Shown piece by piece: positions 49,250-58,260 of a stretch of DNA of 64,000 nucleotides. Numbering within the stretch: position 1 is the first letter of the stretch; every line of letters starts with the position of its first letter. Origin of the DNA: Owenia fusiformis (lineage: Eukaryota > Annelida > Polychaeta > Sabellida > Oweniidae); assembly GCA_903813345.2 (NCBI GenBank), contig CAIIXF020000006.1:39089936-39153935 (forward strand), read 5' to 3'. The position numbers and the translations under genes are program-made. A model generated the notes under the pieces. It saw only the letters and a list, made by a program, of their open reading frames with translations. It was not told the DNA's origin and made no database searches.

Positions 49250-49597
49250 ATGGATATCTGGACAGATCTGTTCTCAAAACCAGAGAAAAAAATGGTTAAA
49301 ATTAAAGTAAACAAGGCTCATTACGTTCCTTTGAAAAGTGGTACAACCGACCAAATCGGAAGTGGGGCGCGTGTAACTATGATATCGCCGTCTGAAGCTA
49401 GTGTTCAAAGAGCTAGAGCGCGCATGCGTCGTGATAACATCATAGATACAGGCCCCCGGATTAAATCTATAAAACCTACCGTATTTAAAAATAAGACCAC
49501 ACGTACCAAAGGTATCGAAGGGAGTAACACCATATTAAAGAAAAAACGTGGAAAACGTGAAAATAACACGCTCGGTATAAGTACCATATTTGATTAA
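49250..49597 (+). CDS. Small basic Polinton protein, function unknown
   Basis: 115 aa, rich in Lys and Arg (RARARMRRD and KKKRGKREN), with an internal IGSG stretch. It follows the minor-capsid candidate by 31 bp and precedes the capsid gene by 38 bp, in the same direction. It could be a virion core or DNA-condensing protein processed by the element's protease, but that is inference. No family recognised. Confidence 0.55.
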   Translation: MDIWTDLFSKPEKKMVKIKVNKAHYVPLKSGTTDQIGSGARVTMISPSEASVQRARARMRRDNIIDTGPRIKSIKPTVFKNKTTRTKGIEGSNTILKKKRGKRENNTLGISTIFD

Positions 49598-49635
49598 AAG
49601 GGAAAAACAGATAAAACAAAAACAAACAAATAAAA

Positions 49636-50148
49636 ATGGATAACATTATGGACAGTTCTAGCGAGGTTGTGAACGAGCAGTTTATGATTTTCGATTCTCG
49701 CGACACGGATGTCAGCACGAAGCAGTTGAAATACGTCAATTTTAGACCGATCAATCTATCAGATGGTAATCCATTAACCTTCGATATAACAAATAACGGA
49801 GATCACTACTTAGATTTGAGTAAAACAGTGTTATTCGTCAAGGCAAAAATAACCATGCCGGATGGGAGTCCATTGCCTTTAGATCCAAACGACCCGGCGG
49901 CATCTGCACCCAAAGTTACTTGCGCTAATCTTTGGTTACATTCACAGGCCTGTCAACTTGGGAACACATAACATGAGTGACTTGGAAATGTTGAACACCT
50001 CCCCTCAAAATGTGGACACCTTGGTCCAAATCTGGACACCTTGATCCAAATTTTAAACACCTTGGTTTAAATTTTATTACATCTTACCAAATTTTGAACA
50101 CCTCAAATTTTTCGCGCTCGCTACGCTCGCGTTTCAAACATCCGTCAA

Positions 50149-50191
<43 letters not shown>

Positions 50192-51490
50192 GGGTACTTA
50201 AAATTTCGAACGGAATGCGTGACATATACGTAATTCGCGTGAAAAGTCCGAACGAAATGCGTACATTTTTTTCCGGCGTTCGTATTTTTACTGTGTAGAC
50301 GATCTTTTTTTAGAAATTTTTCTACAGAAATATTTTTGCGTGACAATTACCAGGTAAAATGCGTATTTGCGTGACATTTTCTGTCACGCAAAAATAACTG
50401 GCGTGACTTCAAATTCTTCAGCAAATGCGTGACAAATACGCAAATTGCGGGACAGTTGACAGGCCTGCATTCATTATTCTCGCAAGTGGATGTTCAAATG
50501 CAGCAAAAATCAATTTCAACATCGGGACCTTATTACCCGTACACAAGTTATATTCAAACAGTACTAAACACATCAGCGGCAGATATGCAAGGTTACTTAT
50601 CATCCCAAATGTATTTTAAGGATGAAGCCAGTCTAGGTAACGACCATAACGGGTTTGACTCCAAAAATAATGGATTCCTGAGGAGAATGGCACACACGAT
50701 CGAGAGTTTGGAGGTCGAAATGGCGGGTCCATTGCACGCTGACATCTTTAAGATTGAAAAATATTTGTTGAATAACATAGATATTCAAGTCAAACTAACA
50801 CCATCCCCGGCTGCCTTTAACCTAACGGCTAATGATAACGACGTAGCTTATAAGGTTAAGATTACCGACGCATTTCTAAGAATTGCCAAAATTGAGCCGA
50901 CACCCGGTGTATTGGAAGGTCACGCCCAAACGTTAAAGACGAATCTGGCTCAATATCCGTACATCGGCAGAGAAATGAAAAGTTTAAGTGTGGCCACCGG
51001 AAACCGCAATTTTCAAATCGATAATTTATTTCTAGGTAGGGTGCCTCAAACGATATACCTAGTCATGGTCACGGCTCGATCTCAAATGGGCGTGTACAAT
51101 TTGAATCCTTTCAACTTTCAACATTTCAACTTAGATTATCTAGACGTGTTAGTCGATGGACTAAGCGTGACCAATCCCGTAACATTAGATTACAGAACAG
51201 GTGATCTAATGAACAAGTATATAACGTGTTACAACAACTTATTTCCCCAGTTTAACGACCAAAAACGAAACGCGTACATATCCAGAGACGATTTCGCCAA
51301 CGGAACTACAATTTTAAGATTTGACGTCAATAACATCGGTAGTACGCAAGTTAATTCGATCGAGAGAAGGGGTAATTTATCCATCAATGGTCATTTTCAA
51401 AAACCTTTACTAGAACCGATCAACATCCTGATATTAGCGGAGTTTCCCAAAGTTATTCAGATAGACGAGGCTAGGAACATCATAACATAA
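49636..51490 (+). pseudogene. Polinton capsid protein gene (F54H12.2-like family), interrupted by a MITE
   Basis: Two open parts, 49636-49944 and 50474-51490, belong to one 1326-nt gene (441 aa) once the 523-bp insert and one duplicate are discounted. The sequence matches the family annotated as F54H12.2-like in many invertebrates, a Polinton capsid candidate. Landmarks include LTFDITNNGDHYLDLSKT in the first part and NPFNFQHFNLDYLDVLVDG in the second. By size and gene order it is more likely the major double-jelly-roll protein than the minor one, but I cannot prove this. As it stands, translation ends within the MITE. The TAA overlaps the ATG of the protease (TAATG). Confidence 0.7.
49945..50467. 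mobile_element. 523-bp MITE in the capsid gene, with a G41 run
   Basis: The ends CAGGCCTGTCAACT and its inverse are flanked by the duplication CATTCA (49939-49944 and 50468-50473). Inside are repeats of TTGAACACCT/TTGGACACCTTG text, GCGCTCGCTACGCTCGCG, a run of 41 G at 50150-50190, and several GTGACA..TACGTAATTCGCG-like units. No transposase. It is the latest event in the nest. Confidence 0.85.
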
Positions 51491-52029
51491 TGAACTCTCT
51501 CCAATTAAGGCATATATTAGAATCTACGCCATATTTAAAAACCGCCTACCGTAGGGTCTGCGCCAAAGATGAATTACCGCGGTTTTCTCCGAGTAAATTA
51601 GCCGTTTATATTGTTAATACGGCCAAGCATGATCACCCCGGATTACATTGGGTCTTACTCGTATTCAAGATTGACACGTTGGGGCAGAAAACTTGTATGT
51701 ATTTTGACAGTTTGGGTGGTCATCCTCGAAAATATGGTCTATTTGAATTCATACAAAATAATTCGGATACATTTATATACAATAACTTGAGACTTCAAGA
51801 TGATGAAAGTACAATCTGTGGCCAATATACATTAGTTGTAATGGATCGTTATATTCGTAGAAATGAAAGCTTACTGGGTATATTGAATGACTATAATATC
51901 GAGGATACTTATTACAACGATCTAACCACCATAGATTATTTCAAGACTCACTTTTCTACCAAATCCGCAGTGACTTATGTAGAATGCCAAACCTGCGTTA
52001 AACCGAATATTCAGGCTTTAGAAAGTTAA
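51490..52029 (+). CDS. PRO: Adenain-like cysteine protease (Polinton PRO)
   Basis: 179 aa. The C5-type catalytic set is visible: H53 (GLHWVLLVF), D73 (YFDSLGG), Q103 and C110 (ESTICGQYT). Adenovirus protease and its Polinton relatives use this His-Asp/Glu-Gln-Cys order and mature virion precursors. The ATG overlaps the capsid stop (TAATG), implying tight coupling. Length is typical (about 180-200 aa). The frame is intact. Substrates would be capsid-associated precursors of the element. Confidence 0.85.
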   Translation: MNSLQLRHILESTPYLKTAYRRVCAKDELPRFSPSKLAVYIVNTAKHDHPGLHWVLLVFKIDTLGQKTCMYFDSLGGHPRKYGLFEFIQNNSDTFIYNNLRLQDDESTICGQYTLVVMDRYIRRNESLLGILNDYNIEDTYYNDLTTIDYFKTHFSTKSAVTYVECQTCVKPNIQALES

Positions 52030-52212
52030 TTAGATATAATTGTTTATATTCTATGTATGTTATACAATTGTGTATCGAAATAAAATGGATTAGGTAAAAA
52101 ATTATATTTGTTCTTTGGTACTAACTTATTAAAAATCATCAATGGCCCGATTGTTTAAATAAAAGACTTTGCAAAACAAATATTTATCATTGTAAGTTCA
52201 ACCGTCAAAGTC

Positions 52213-52884
52213 ATGACACATAGCCTGGTGCCCTTTAATTCGCCTACCTCTATCGCCATGATAGGAGCGTCTCAATCGGGGAAAACTAACATGTGTTTCA
52301 AAATTCTAAAACATAGAGACGCCTTGTTTCAAAATAGTTCGAATTCACCTACCAAAATATTGTTTTGTTACGCAACTTGGCAATCCCTGTACAGCGATAT
52401 GGAGCTACAATTTAAAGATGAAATCATATTTCACGAAGGACTAGTCGACGAGGAAGACATCTTAAATTTTACAAAAGATATAGCGTTACCAACATTTCTA
52501 GTTCTAGATGATTTAATGGCTAGCGTATGTCAAAGTAGAGAGGCCGCCAAAATATTCACGCAATTATGTCATCATAGAAATATGAATGTCCTTTTTCTAA
52601 CACAAAACGCCTTGTGTCAGGGTCCTAGCGCTAGAAATATTTCATTAAATACGCAGTATTTCATCATTTTCAAAGCAAATCGTGATAAAAGACAACTAAA
52701 GTGTTTGGCTGGTCAGATATATCCGGATAAAACGAAATATTTTATGGACAGTTATTTGGACGCCACTTCGGAAAGATACGGTTATATAGTCGTGGATATG
52801 TCGCCAGATGGCGTTGATGAATATAGATTACGCACGCGTATATTTCCGGATGAAGACCCTATCATTTATAAACCCAAAAGTTAA
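52213..52884 (+). CDS. ATP: A32-like genome-packaging ATPase (Polinton ATP)
   Basis: 223 aa. Walker A GASQSGKT (residues 18-25) and Walker B FLVLDD (Asp99-Asp100) fit the FtsK/HerA-like A32 ATPases that pump viral DNA into capsids. A conserved FLTQNA stretch after the Walker B segment fits the sensor region. The start at 52213 leaves 17 residues before the P-loop, usual for the family. It follows the protease by 183 bp of AT-rich spacer. Intact. Confidence 0.88.
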   Translation: MTHSLVPFNSPTSIAMIGASQSGKTNMCFKILKHRDALFQNSSNSPTKILFCYATWQSLYSDMELQFKDEIIFHEGLVDEEDILNFTKDIALPTFLVLDDLMASVCQSREAAKIFTQLCHHRNMNVLFLTQNALCQGPSARNISLNTQYFIIFKANRDKRQLKCLAGQIYPDKTKYFMDSYLDATSERYGYIVVDMSPDGVDEYRLRTRIFPDEDPIIYKPKS

Positions 52885-52943
52885 TTGAACGCGTCAGTAT
52901 AGATCCAGACGGTTACCTGACAACATATAAAAGACATGTCACG

Positions 52944-53267
52944 ATGTCAGCACTTATTAAAAGGAATAAAAACTTCCTAAATTTTCTTTTGACTAGTACT
53001 TTACAGCAAATGAAAGTTTTATTGAGTTCAATTACAGAAACGCAACTTCAAGTTCTGGGTGAAATTGTTCTTAACGTACTTCACGGTAGTCTCCCTATAA
53101 CGAATTTTTATAAACAAAAATTGAAACGTCATAAACAAGTTTTGCAACACATTGCGACCAAATCCAAAAGTAGGAAGTTCAGAAAGGACTTGATCAAACG
53201 TAATACATCAGTTTTGGGTATATTGATTAAATCCATTCATAATTTTATCCAAAAATTGAAGTCATGA
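52944..53267 (+). CDS. Polinton small basic protein 1
   Basis: 107 aa, Lys-rich. The order IKRNKNFL...LPITNFYKQKLKRHKQVL...SRKFRKDLIKR resembles a small protein repeatedly found beside capsid genes of invertebrate Polintons, of unknown role (possibly a virion core component). Start at 52944 follows the ATPase by 59 bp. Its TGA overlaps the next ATG (ATGA). Confidence 0.6.
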   Translation: MSALIKRNKNFLNFLLTSTLQQMKVLLSSITETQLQVLGEIVLNVLHGSLPITNFYKQKLKRHKQVLQHIATKSKSRKFRKDLIKRNTSVLGILIKSIHNFIQKLKS

Positions 53268-53704
53268 TCAAATCTGTTTTGATACCTTATGATAAATATA
53301 TCAGACTCGAAAATTCTACGCGTAAAACTGAGGAGGGTAATAACAAAACCATAGATCAGTCGCTACCTAATACTGATAAAATGGATGGTGGAATAGGTTC
53401 ACGTAAACCTAGTCATACGAAGCAGGTTGATTCCGGAAGTAATGATGCATCTACGTTTTCCTCGGAAAATAAATTGGATGCCCCATCCGATAGCGACTTT
53501 AAGGAAGATACCACGAGTAAACAAAATTATGACGCAGGACTATCAGCCAGTGATGATGATGATGCAATAGGGATGCCTAGGTATACCGATAATACACCTA
53601 GGTTCATTTACAAAAGAAGCGCCACATCGCACAAAGTACCAGGTATTCCGGCCAAAGCTCTTAAGAGACCTCGTAAAAACAAAGCAAAATGGCTGCCATT
53701 TTAA
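53264..53704 (+). CDS. Polinton hypothetical protein, low-complexity
   Basis: 146 aa, overlapping the previous gene by 4 bp. The N-terminus MIKSVLIPYDKYIRLE is ordered. The middle is rich in Ser, Asp, Lys and Asn (likely unstructured, with SASDDDDAIG), and the C-terminus is basic and proline-rich (KALKRPRKNKAKW). The short LIPYDKY motif near the N-terminus recurs in Polinton neighbours, as far as I recall; no function can be given. Confidence 0.55.
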   Translation: MIKSVLIPYDKYIRLENSTRKTEEGNNKTIDQSLPNTDKMDGGIGSRKPSHTKQVDSGSNDASTFSSENKLDAPSDSDFKEDTTSKQNYDAGLSASDDDDAIGMPRYTDNTPRFIYKRSATSHKVPGIPAKALKRPRKNKAKWLPF

Positions 53705-53737
53705 ACACTCTATTAGGACATATTTGAATACAATGAT

Positions 53738-53947
53738 ATGAATATCACCCCTGTAGCCGTAAACTTGTTTGTTGGACTAAAGTCAGACTTTGCCTACTTA
53801 ATTATAGCCATCTCATTTACCATTGTATTTAATTGGACCGATATAAATCAATTAAACTCGAGCAATTCATGTAATCTTCCCAAGTTACTCGGTTCACTTC
53901 GTATTTTTGTTTTAATTAAGGAATCGCTAAACAGTATTGAAATCTAG
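53738..53947 (+). CDS. Possible small membrane protein ORF, weak
   Basis: A 69-aa frame starts 33 bp after the preceding stop and has one hydrophobic stretch (FAYLIIAISFTIVFNW). Sequence is otherwise unremarkable. It could be a real small gene or chance; the following 600 bp are AT-rich and noncoding. Confidence 0.25.
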   Translation: MNITPVAVNLFVGLKSDFAYLIIAISFTIVFNWTDINQLNSSNSCNLPKLLGSLRIFVLIKESLNSIEI

Positions 53948-54589
53948 GAAAGGTATTTAAAAAAGATTTTAGGAAATCTGCATATTTATTCAAGACCAGA
54001 ATTTATTCTATTTGGCGGTATTTTTTAAATTCTGAATGTAATTTTCAAATAAAACAACATAGTTGTCTTAAAGTTTTCTTAAAGAGGTCGGTTTAAATCC
54101 TCATTAATGCGGTGTTCAAAAAGCCTCAAATGCTAATTTACTCAATCGAGGTTTGCAATTTCAATGCTAAATCGCAATACACGTGTAAACAATATCATAT
54201 GATTACATTCCAACGATGTTTAATGTTGAATATGTATACTCGATAAATGTTATATATTTGTATCAATGTAGTGATATCCAACTACCACTAGATGTCAGCA
54301 TCGTACAGAGTATTTTAATATTTGAAGATGTCACCCTAATCGAATATACACGTGTTTCTAAGTAGATAACATTGCAACTTTGTGTGTAGGTCTGTAATTA
54401 ATGATTTTGTACAAATGTTGAAACTTTGGAATTAATAAACTCACATCGAATAATCCTAAGGATTTATTATGTTTCACTAAGTTTTAAACAATTAAAGAAC
54501 AATAAACAAACAAATTAAGGGATTTTCTTATCTAGTTTAATACATTCTTATTTATTTGTCGTATATCTTTTGTACACATTGTATGAATT
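53948..54589. other. AT-rich spacer between convergent Polinton genes
   Basis: No convincing frame on either strand. This is where the plus-strand structural genes and the minus-strand spliced genes meet, so it should hold both sets of 3' ends. Confidence 0.5.
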
Positions 54590-54971
54590 TTATACGGCTA
54601 TCATAGGCTCCCTTTGTCTTTCATCCTTAACAATCGGTAATTTGGATCTCGTTATCATTCTAAGCCATAACACATTACCTAAAAATGATATAGCACTAGT
54701 TACCACCATTAAATATAAGCCAAACATTATGGTATATTATAGTTTCTCAAAATTCACGTAACTCACCTATGATAACAAAAGTTAAAACACCTCCGGTAAA
54801 GCTTAAGGCCATTGGAGTCTCTAGATTTACATCGTAACTACTACTAATATATGGTTTCAGTACGTAATAAGGTGTTACGTTTTCAGTTTCATTAAAGTGT
54901 CGAGTAACATTGATGTTTCGACAAATGCAACATGTTGCAATAACGCTCAAAACTAATAATTGACCTATCAT
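54590..54971 (-). CDS. Polinton small membrane glycoprotein candidate, spliced
   Basis: Exon 1 is 54971-54767 (donor GTGAGT) and exon 2 is 54678-54590 (acceptor ATTTTTAG); the 88-bp intron is removed in phase 1, giving 294 nt, 97 aa. It has an N-terminal hydrophobic signal-like segment (MIGQLLVLSVIATCCIC) and three N-glycosylation sequons at residues 21, 27 and 31. Next comes a transmembrane segment (ALSFTGGVLTFVIIG and beyond, spanning the splice), and a basic then acidic cytoplasmic tail. Without splicing the frame ends nine residues past the donor. Role unknown. The model is by splice signals and phase only. Confidence 0.5.
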
Positions 54972-55044
54972 GTTCAATAACCTAGGTATGAATGGCTATA
55001 TTACTTACATTGACGTATATATATCTTTATTTCTACTGCGAGAT

Positions 55045-55803
55045 TTAACTATGGCTTCTGAAATCCCCAGGCTCGAAATAACTACATTCACTACAACTAT
55101 CAGCATCACTTTTTTCTGCATGACCCGTTATTATACAATGAGGTTCGGTAGGTTGAACGAGGCCATATTTTATGAGGTTGTCCACAAACATCTCAAAGAC
55201 TTGACGCATCATCACGATACCGTACCGATCAGGCAAATGTTTTCGCGGATCGTCAGAGTAATTATTGATGTGATAACCTTTAAAATATGATAAATGGATA
55301 CAATAATATTGACAACTTCAATTTTTCTTTTTGATTCTTTTAATTTTTCATTTTATTTTTTTTTATTTTAACATTCCATGATCAGTTACAAATCATTTAA
55401 AAACCTTACCTCGTATGTTGACTCTTCGAAATTTAGGATGGACATTGAGACGAAAGTTTCCCCCAAGTAAAATGTCCCACTCTGTTACATCAGTCGTTTT
55501 TTTCTTGGCTTCAATCTCCTCAAATTTTGCCGTGACGTGAGGCAAATTGTCGATGAGTCTAGCCATACGATTATGAGTTAGAAATATTCCCGCACTCGTC
55601 CCATAGGCATTGCATACATTTGATATGCCTGTGATTGGCCATATTTGGTAATTTCGGATGTCGACCCCATCTTTATTGACGGCTGAGAACATCCCATCGC
55701 ATATTTTCATTAAAACTAATTTTGGTGTGGAAATTGTCTCTATGAAGTCTCCATTTTTTATGGTTTTAATGTTAGCTGGAACTCGAAATTTTCCGATTGG
55801 CAT
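55045..55803 (-). CDS. Two-repeat PC4-like DNA-binding protein candidate, spliced
   Basis: Exon 1 is 55803-55410 (donor GTAAGG) and exon 2 is 55277-55045; the 132-bp intron is removed in phase 1, giving 627 nt, 208 aa. Two similar parts each resemble the PC4/p15 single-strand-DNA-binding fold. Repeat 1 (about 35-90) has VDIRNYQ then GIFLTHNRMARLIDNLP. Repeat 2 (about 115-170) has VNIRGYH then YGIVMMRQVFEMFVDNL. The common pattern is v-(D/N)-IR-x-Y...G-I-x-(L/M)...(L/V)-x-x-L. PC4 proteins act in transcription and DNA repair. It is first from the right TIR, so probably driven by it. The repeat assignment is my inference. Confidence 0.5.
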
Positions 55804-55873
55804 CGTTAGTAATTTAGCATTTAATGTTGTAACAGATAAGTTAATCTGTCTTTATATATACTGGGACTGCTTA

Positions 55874-56216
55874 ACGGCCGTTTCGAACTTGGTAATCGAA
55901 GTTGGGTTTATGAGTTTGATTATTCCTTTTTTACGACTTACAGCTGTCAACCATCTCATCAAATTGCTAGGATTGTACCGTAAGTGCGGGCTGAAGCTAG
56001 ATTATAAATTCATGATAAACAATCCATCAATGTTAATGAGACATTTATTGCCCATTAACCCATGTTATTAAACCCATAGAGGCTAATACGTACCGAGTCA
56101 CGTGGCTTATAAATTGACCAATCACAGCGAGGTCACGTGATTAAAATTGACCAATCAGAGCGCTTATATTTGACCTCTGCCGAACACTTCCGGGTCGCTG
56201 TGCCTATTAGACTACT
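55874..56216 (-). repeat. Polinton right TIR
   Basis: Reverse complement of 46008-46350, ending ...CCTATTAGACTACT at 56216 before TATTGG. Confidence 0.9.
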
Positions 56217-56696
56217 TATTGGAAATTTACTCCAGAAACTTTCTATTCTCTGGTTTGCAGTTGATTTTCCATACAGAAATGCAACTTTACATGAACAGTC
56301 ATCATTTACAGAGCGTAGAACAGTTTGAAGCAGTTCAACCTTGACATTCTCAGTCCCCCGATCTGCGCGAACAATCTTTGGAATACCATTTACATTTTTA
56401 ACACAATCGCAAAAGTATTTGCAAATTAACATAGAGTTTTTATTTGAAGATCCTGCTTTGAGCCACAATATTCTTCTACTGAATCCATCCAAGCATCCAT
56501 GGACAGTTAAACCATATGGAGTTAGTTTATCCCAGCCATCAATATGCCATATATAGTTGCTCCCTTCAGATGTATATTGTCGCCTTTGTAAGCGTCTCGT
56601 TGATCGTTTGTGTACACCTTCTGGGTCAAGAACTGAGAGCAAACGGCGAATTGTTTCATGATCTGTTTTCAGCCTGCAATTCACAAAAGCTGTCAT

Positions 56697-57846
56697 ACTT
56701 TATTTTATGCCAGAAAAAGGGGAGATAAAATAGTGAAATACAGTATAATGGTAAAGAACTTTATGAGTATCTTATTGGGCGGGATGACAGGTACAAAACT
56801 GAGTTGACGGGAACAACTGAATTGATGGGTAACAGAAAATGAAACAACAGCACTCTGAGGTGACATATACCAGAAAATGAGATGACGAGGACCAAAAAGG
56901 GGAAAATACATGTACTGAGATTAAGATACGACACAACTTTTTTAACTTATGCCACAAGTGGCAACGGTTTCAAACGTCATGATGACATCTTTTTAATAAT
57001 TGAGTTTGCCTTCAATGAAAACTAAGCGACAGGTACAGGTACTGAGATGACCTAGGTAACATGTATTGAGTACTGGTGTATGTTGAACTGACTTGATGGG
57101 CAGCATACAGTAGGTATTTTCAAGAAAAGTATTCAGTTGACGGCAGAATAGTTGCTGGCCTTAAAGTGATCTGATTGGCGGAATCACATTCCAGCCTATG
57201 CCTTCCCATACATGTACCTCATAAATGTGGGGCTGATTTTTCAAATCCAATCTCCACAATTTTACAATCGGGATTCGGGGTACCAGATACTATTCTCTTA
57301 CTTTGGTCCAAAGCCTTCTCTATATTCCGGCTTTGAGGAGGAAGATTGAGCTGCCTAGTATTATAAATATTGTAAATCATTGTGTCACACGCACAGTAAA
57401 TATGGCATAATAATATGAAATATACCTTTATGTATAGATTTGAAGAACATCAGCTCACACCCCCGTCTGAATCTATTGTTATATTTGATTTCTTTAAGCG
57501 AGAATAATTTCAAATGTTATTCACGTCCAGAACCGGAAGCCATTTTTAGCTACAGCGAGAAAATTTCACCATGTGTCAAACTCCGAAATGAAATTTTGAA
57601 ATATCTAAATCCAGACAAGCAACGCTTCATCCTAAATATGATTAATATTCTTAAAAATATTTATAAAATTTATTAAAAATGAGTTCTAGGTGCGTGTAGG
57701 TGCGTGTAGCACAGTACATACGAAATCAATGAAGTTTCGTCTAGCTGTAAGCTAGAGACTCGAGTAACTATTCTCGATTCCGGAATCAGGACATTGATAC
57801 TTCCCCGATGGTAAAATTGTGGAGATTGATCAATCAATTGACTTAC
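56697..57846 (-). other. Intron of the integrase gene
   Basis: Lies between the donor at 57846 and the acceptor at 56674. GATGACAGG/GAGATGAC-type text recurs weakly. No gene or clear element. Confidence 0.5.
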
Positions 57847-58260
57847 CCATGGACTTTTGTGATTTTGCCATGCATACTCCGGTATCCCATTGCTGACCCA
57901 CTGCCATGATCTATCTCTTGAATGATAGCGTCAGCAACTGTGCCAATGGCAGTTTTATCGAATTTTCTTGAGAGCCCCATCTTCTTTAAATCCCTCTTGA
58001 TCTGTCTCTCCGAAAGTGTAATTCCATGACGGAACTTTAACAACATGCCGATCTCCTTGTACGTAAAACCGTCTTCAAAGTATGTGGCTATACATTCATC
58101 TCGATCTGACTCCATTTCTTCTTCGATTATAAGTCATGACACGCCGCATCTAGATTCTACAAAATCTCCTTTACAGAAGACTTTTGTAAAATTAAAATAC
58201 TTATGCATTTTCAATATTAGTTTTGTAAAATTATTTTTTATTTTGCAAAATTATTTTTAT

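Larger units (their letters stand above)
46008..56216 (+). mobile_element. Polinton/Maverick element, 10,209 bp
   Basis: Target duplication TATTGG (46002-46007 and 56217-56222), ends 5'-AG...CT-3', 343-bp TIRs, and the Polinton gene set: integrase, minor and major capsid candidates, adenain-type protease and A32-type packaging ATPase on the plus strand, and two spliced genes on the minus strand. Six-base duplications and AG ends are known for Polintons. No protein-primed DNA polymerase B is present, and 10.2 kb is short against the usual 15-20 kb, so replication would need a polymerase in trans. TIRs without visible differences indicate a young insertion; most genes are still open, except the capsid gene split by a MITE. 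Confidence 0.9.
45555..58115 (-). pseudogene. DDE integrase/transposase of the giant element, split by the Polinton
   Basis: Exon 1 is 58115-57847 (donor GTAAGT) and the acceptor TTGCAG opens exon 2 at 56673. Exon 2 runs to 56217, is cut by the Polinton, and continues from 46001 to the TAA at 45555. Counting one copy of the TATTGG duplication, the coding length is 1173 nt (390 aa) with the frame intact. Exon 1 has a helix-turn-helix region (FTYKEIGMLL...LSERQIKRDLKKMG). Exon 2 has an integrase core with WHIDGWDKL (first Asp), VRADRGTEN (second Asp) and NQRIESFWS (Glu). The C-terminal part has ECMRYCYMDLLQRELD and NGKPDILYFAP. This is the integrase-core family found in many invertebrate and fish genomes. 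The insertion falls just after the catalytic Glu, so the product should be inactive. Confidence 0.85.

Noticed and set aside
50010-50201. Open frame with a poly-Gly (plus) or poly-Pro (minus) run
   Set aside because: Created by the 41-base G run inside the MITE; no protein-like sequence around it.
54970-55290. 106-aa plus-strand frame opposite the PC4-like exon 2
   Set aside because: The minus strand gives a hydrophilic protein continuous across a phase-compatible intron; the plus frame looks like its shadow.
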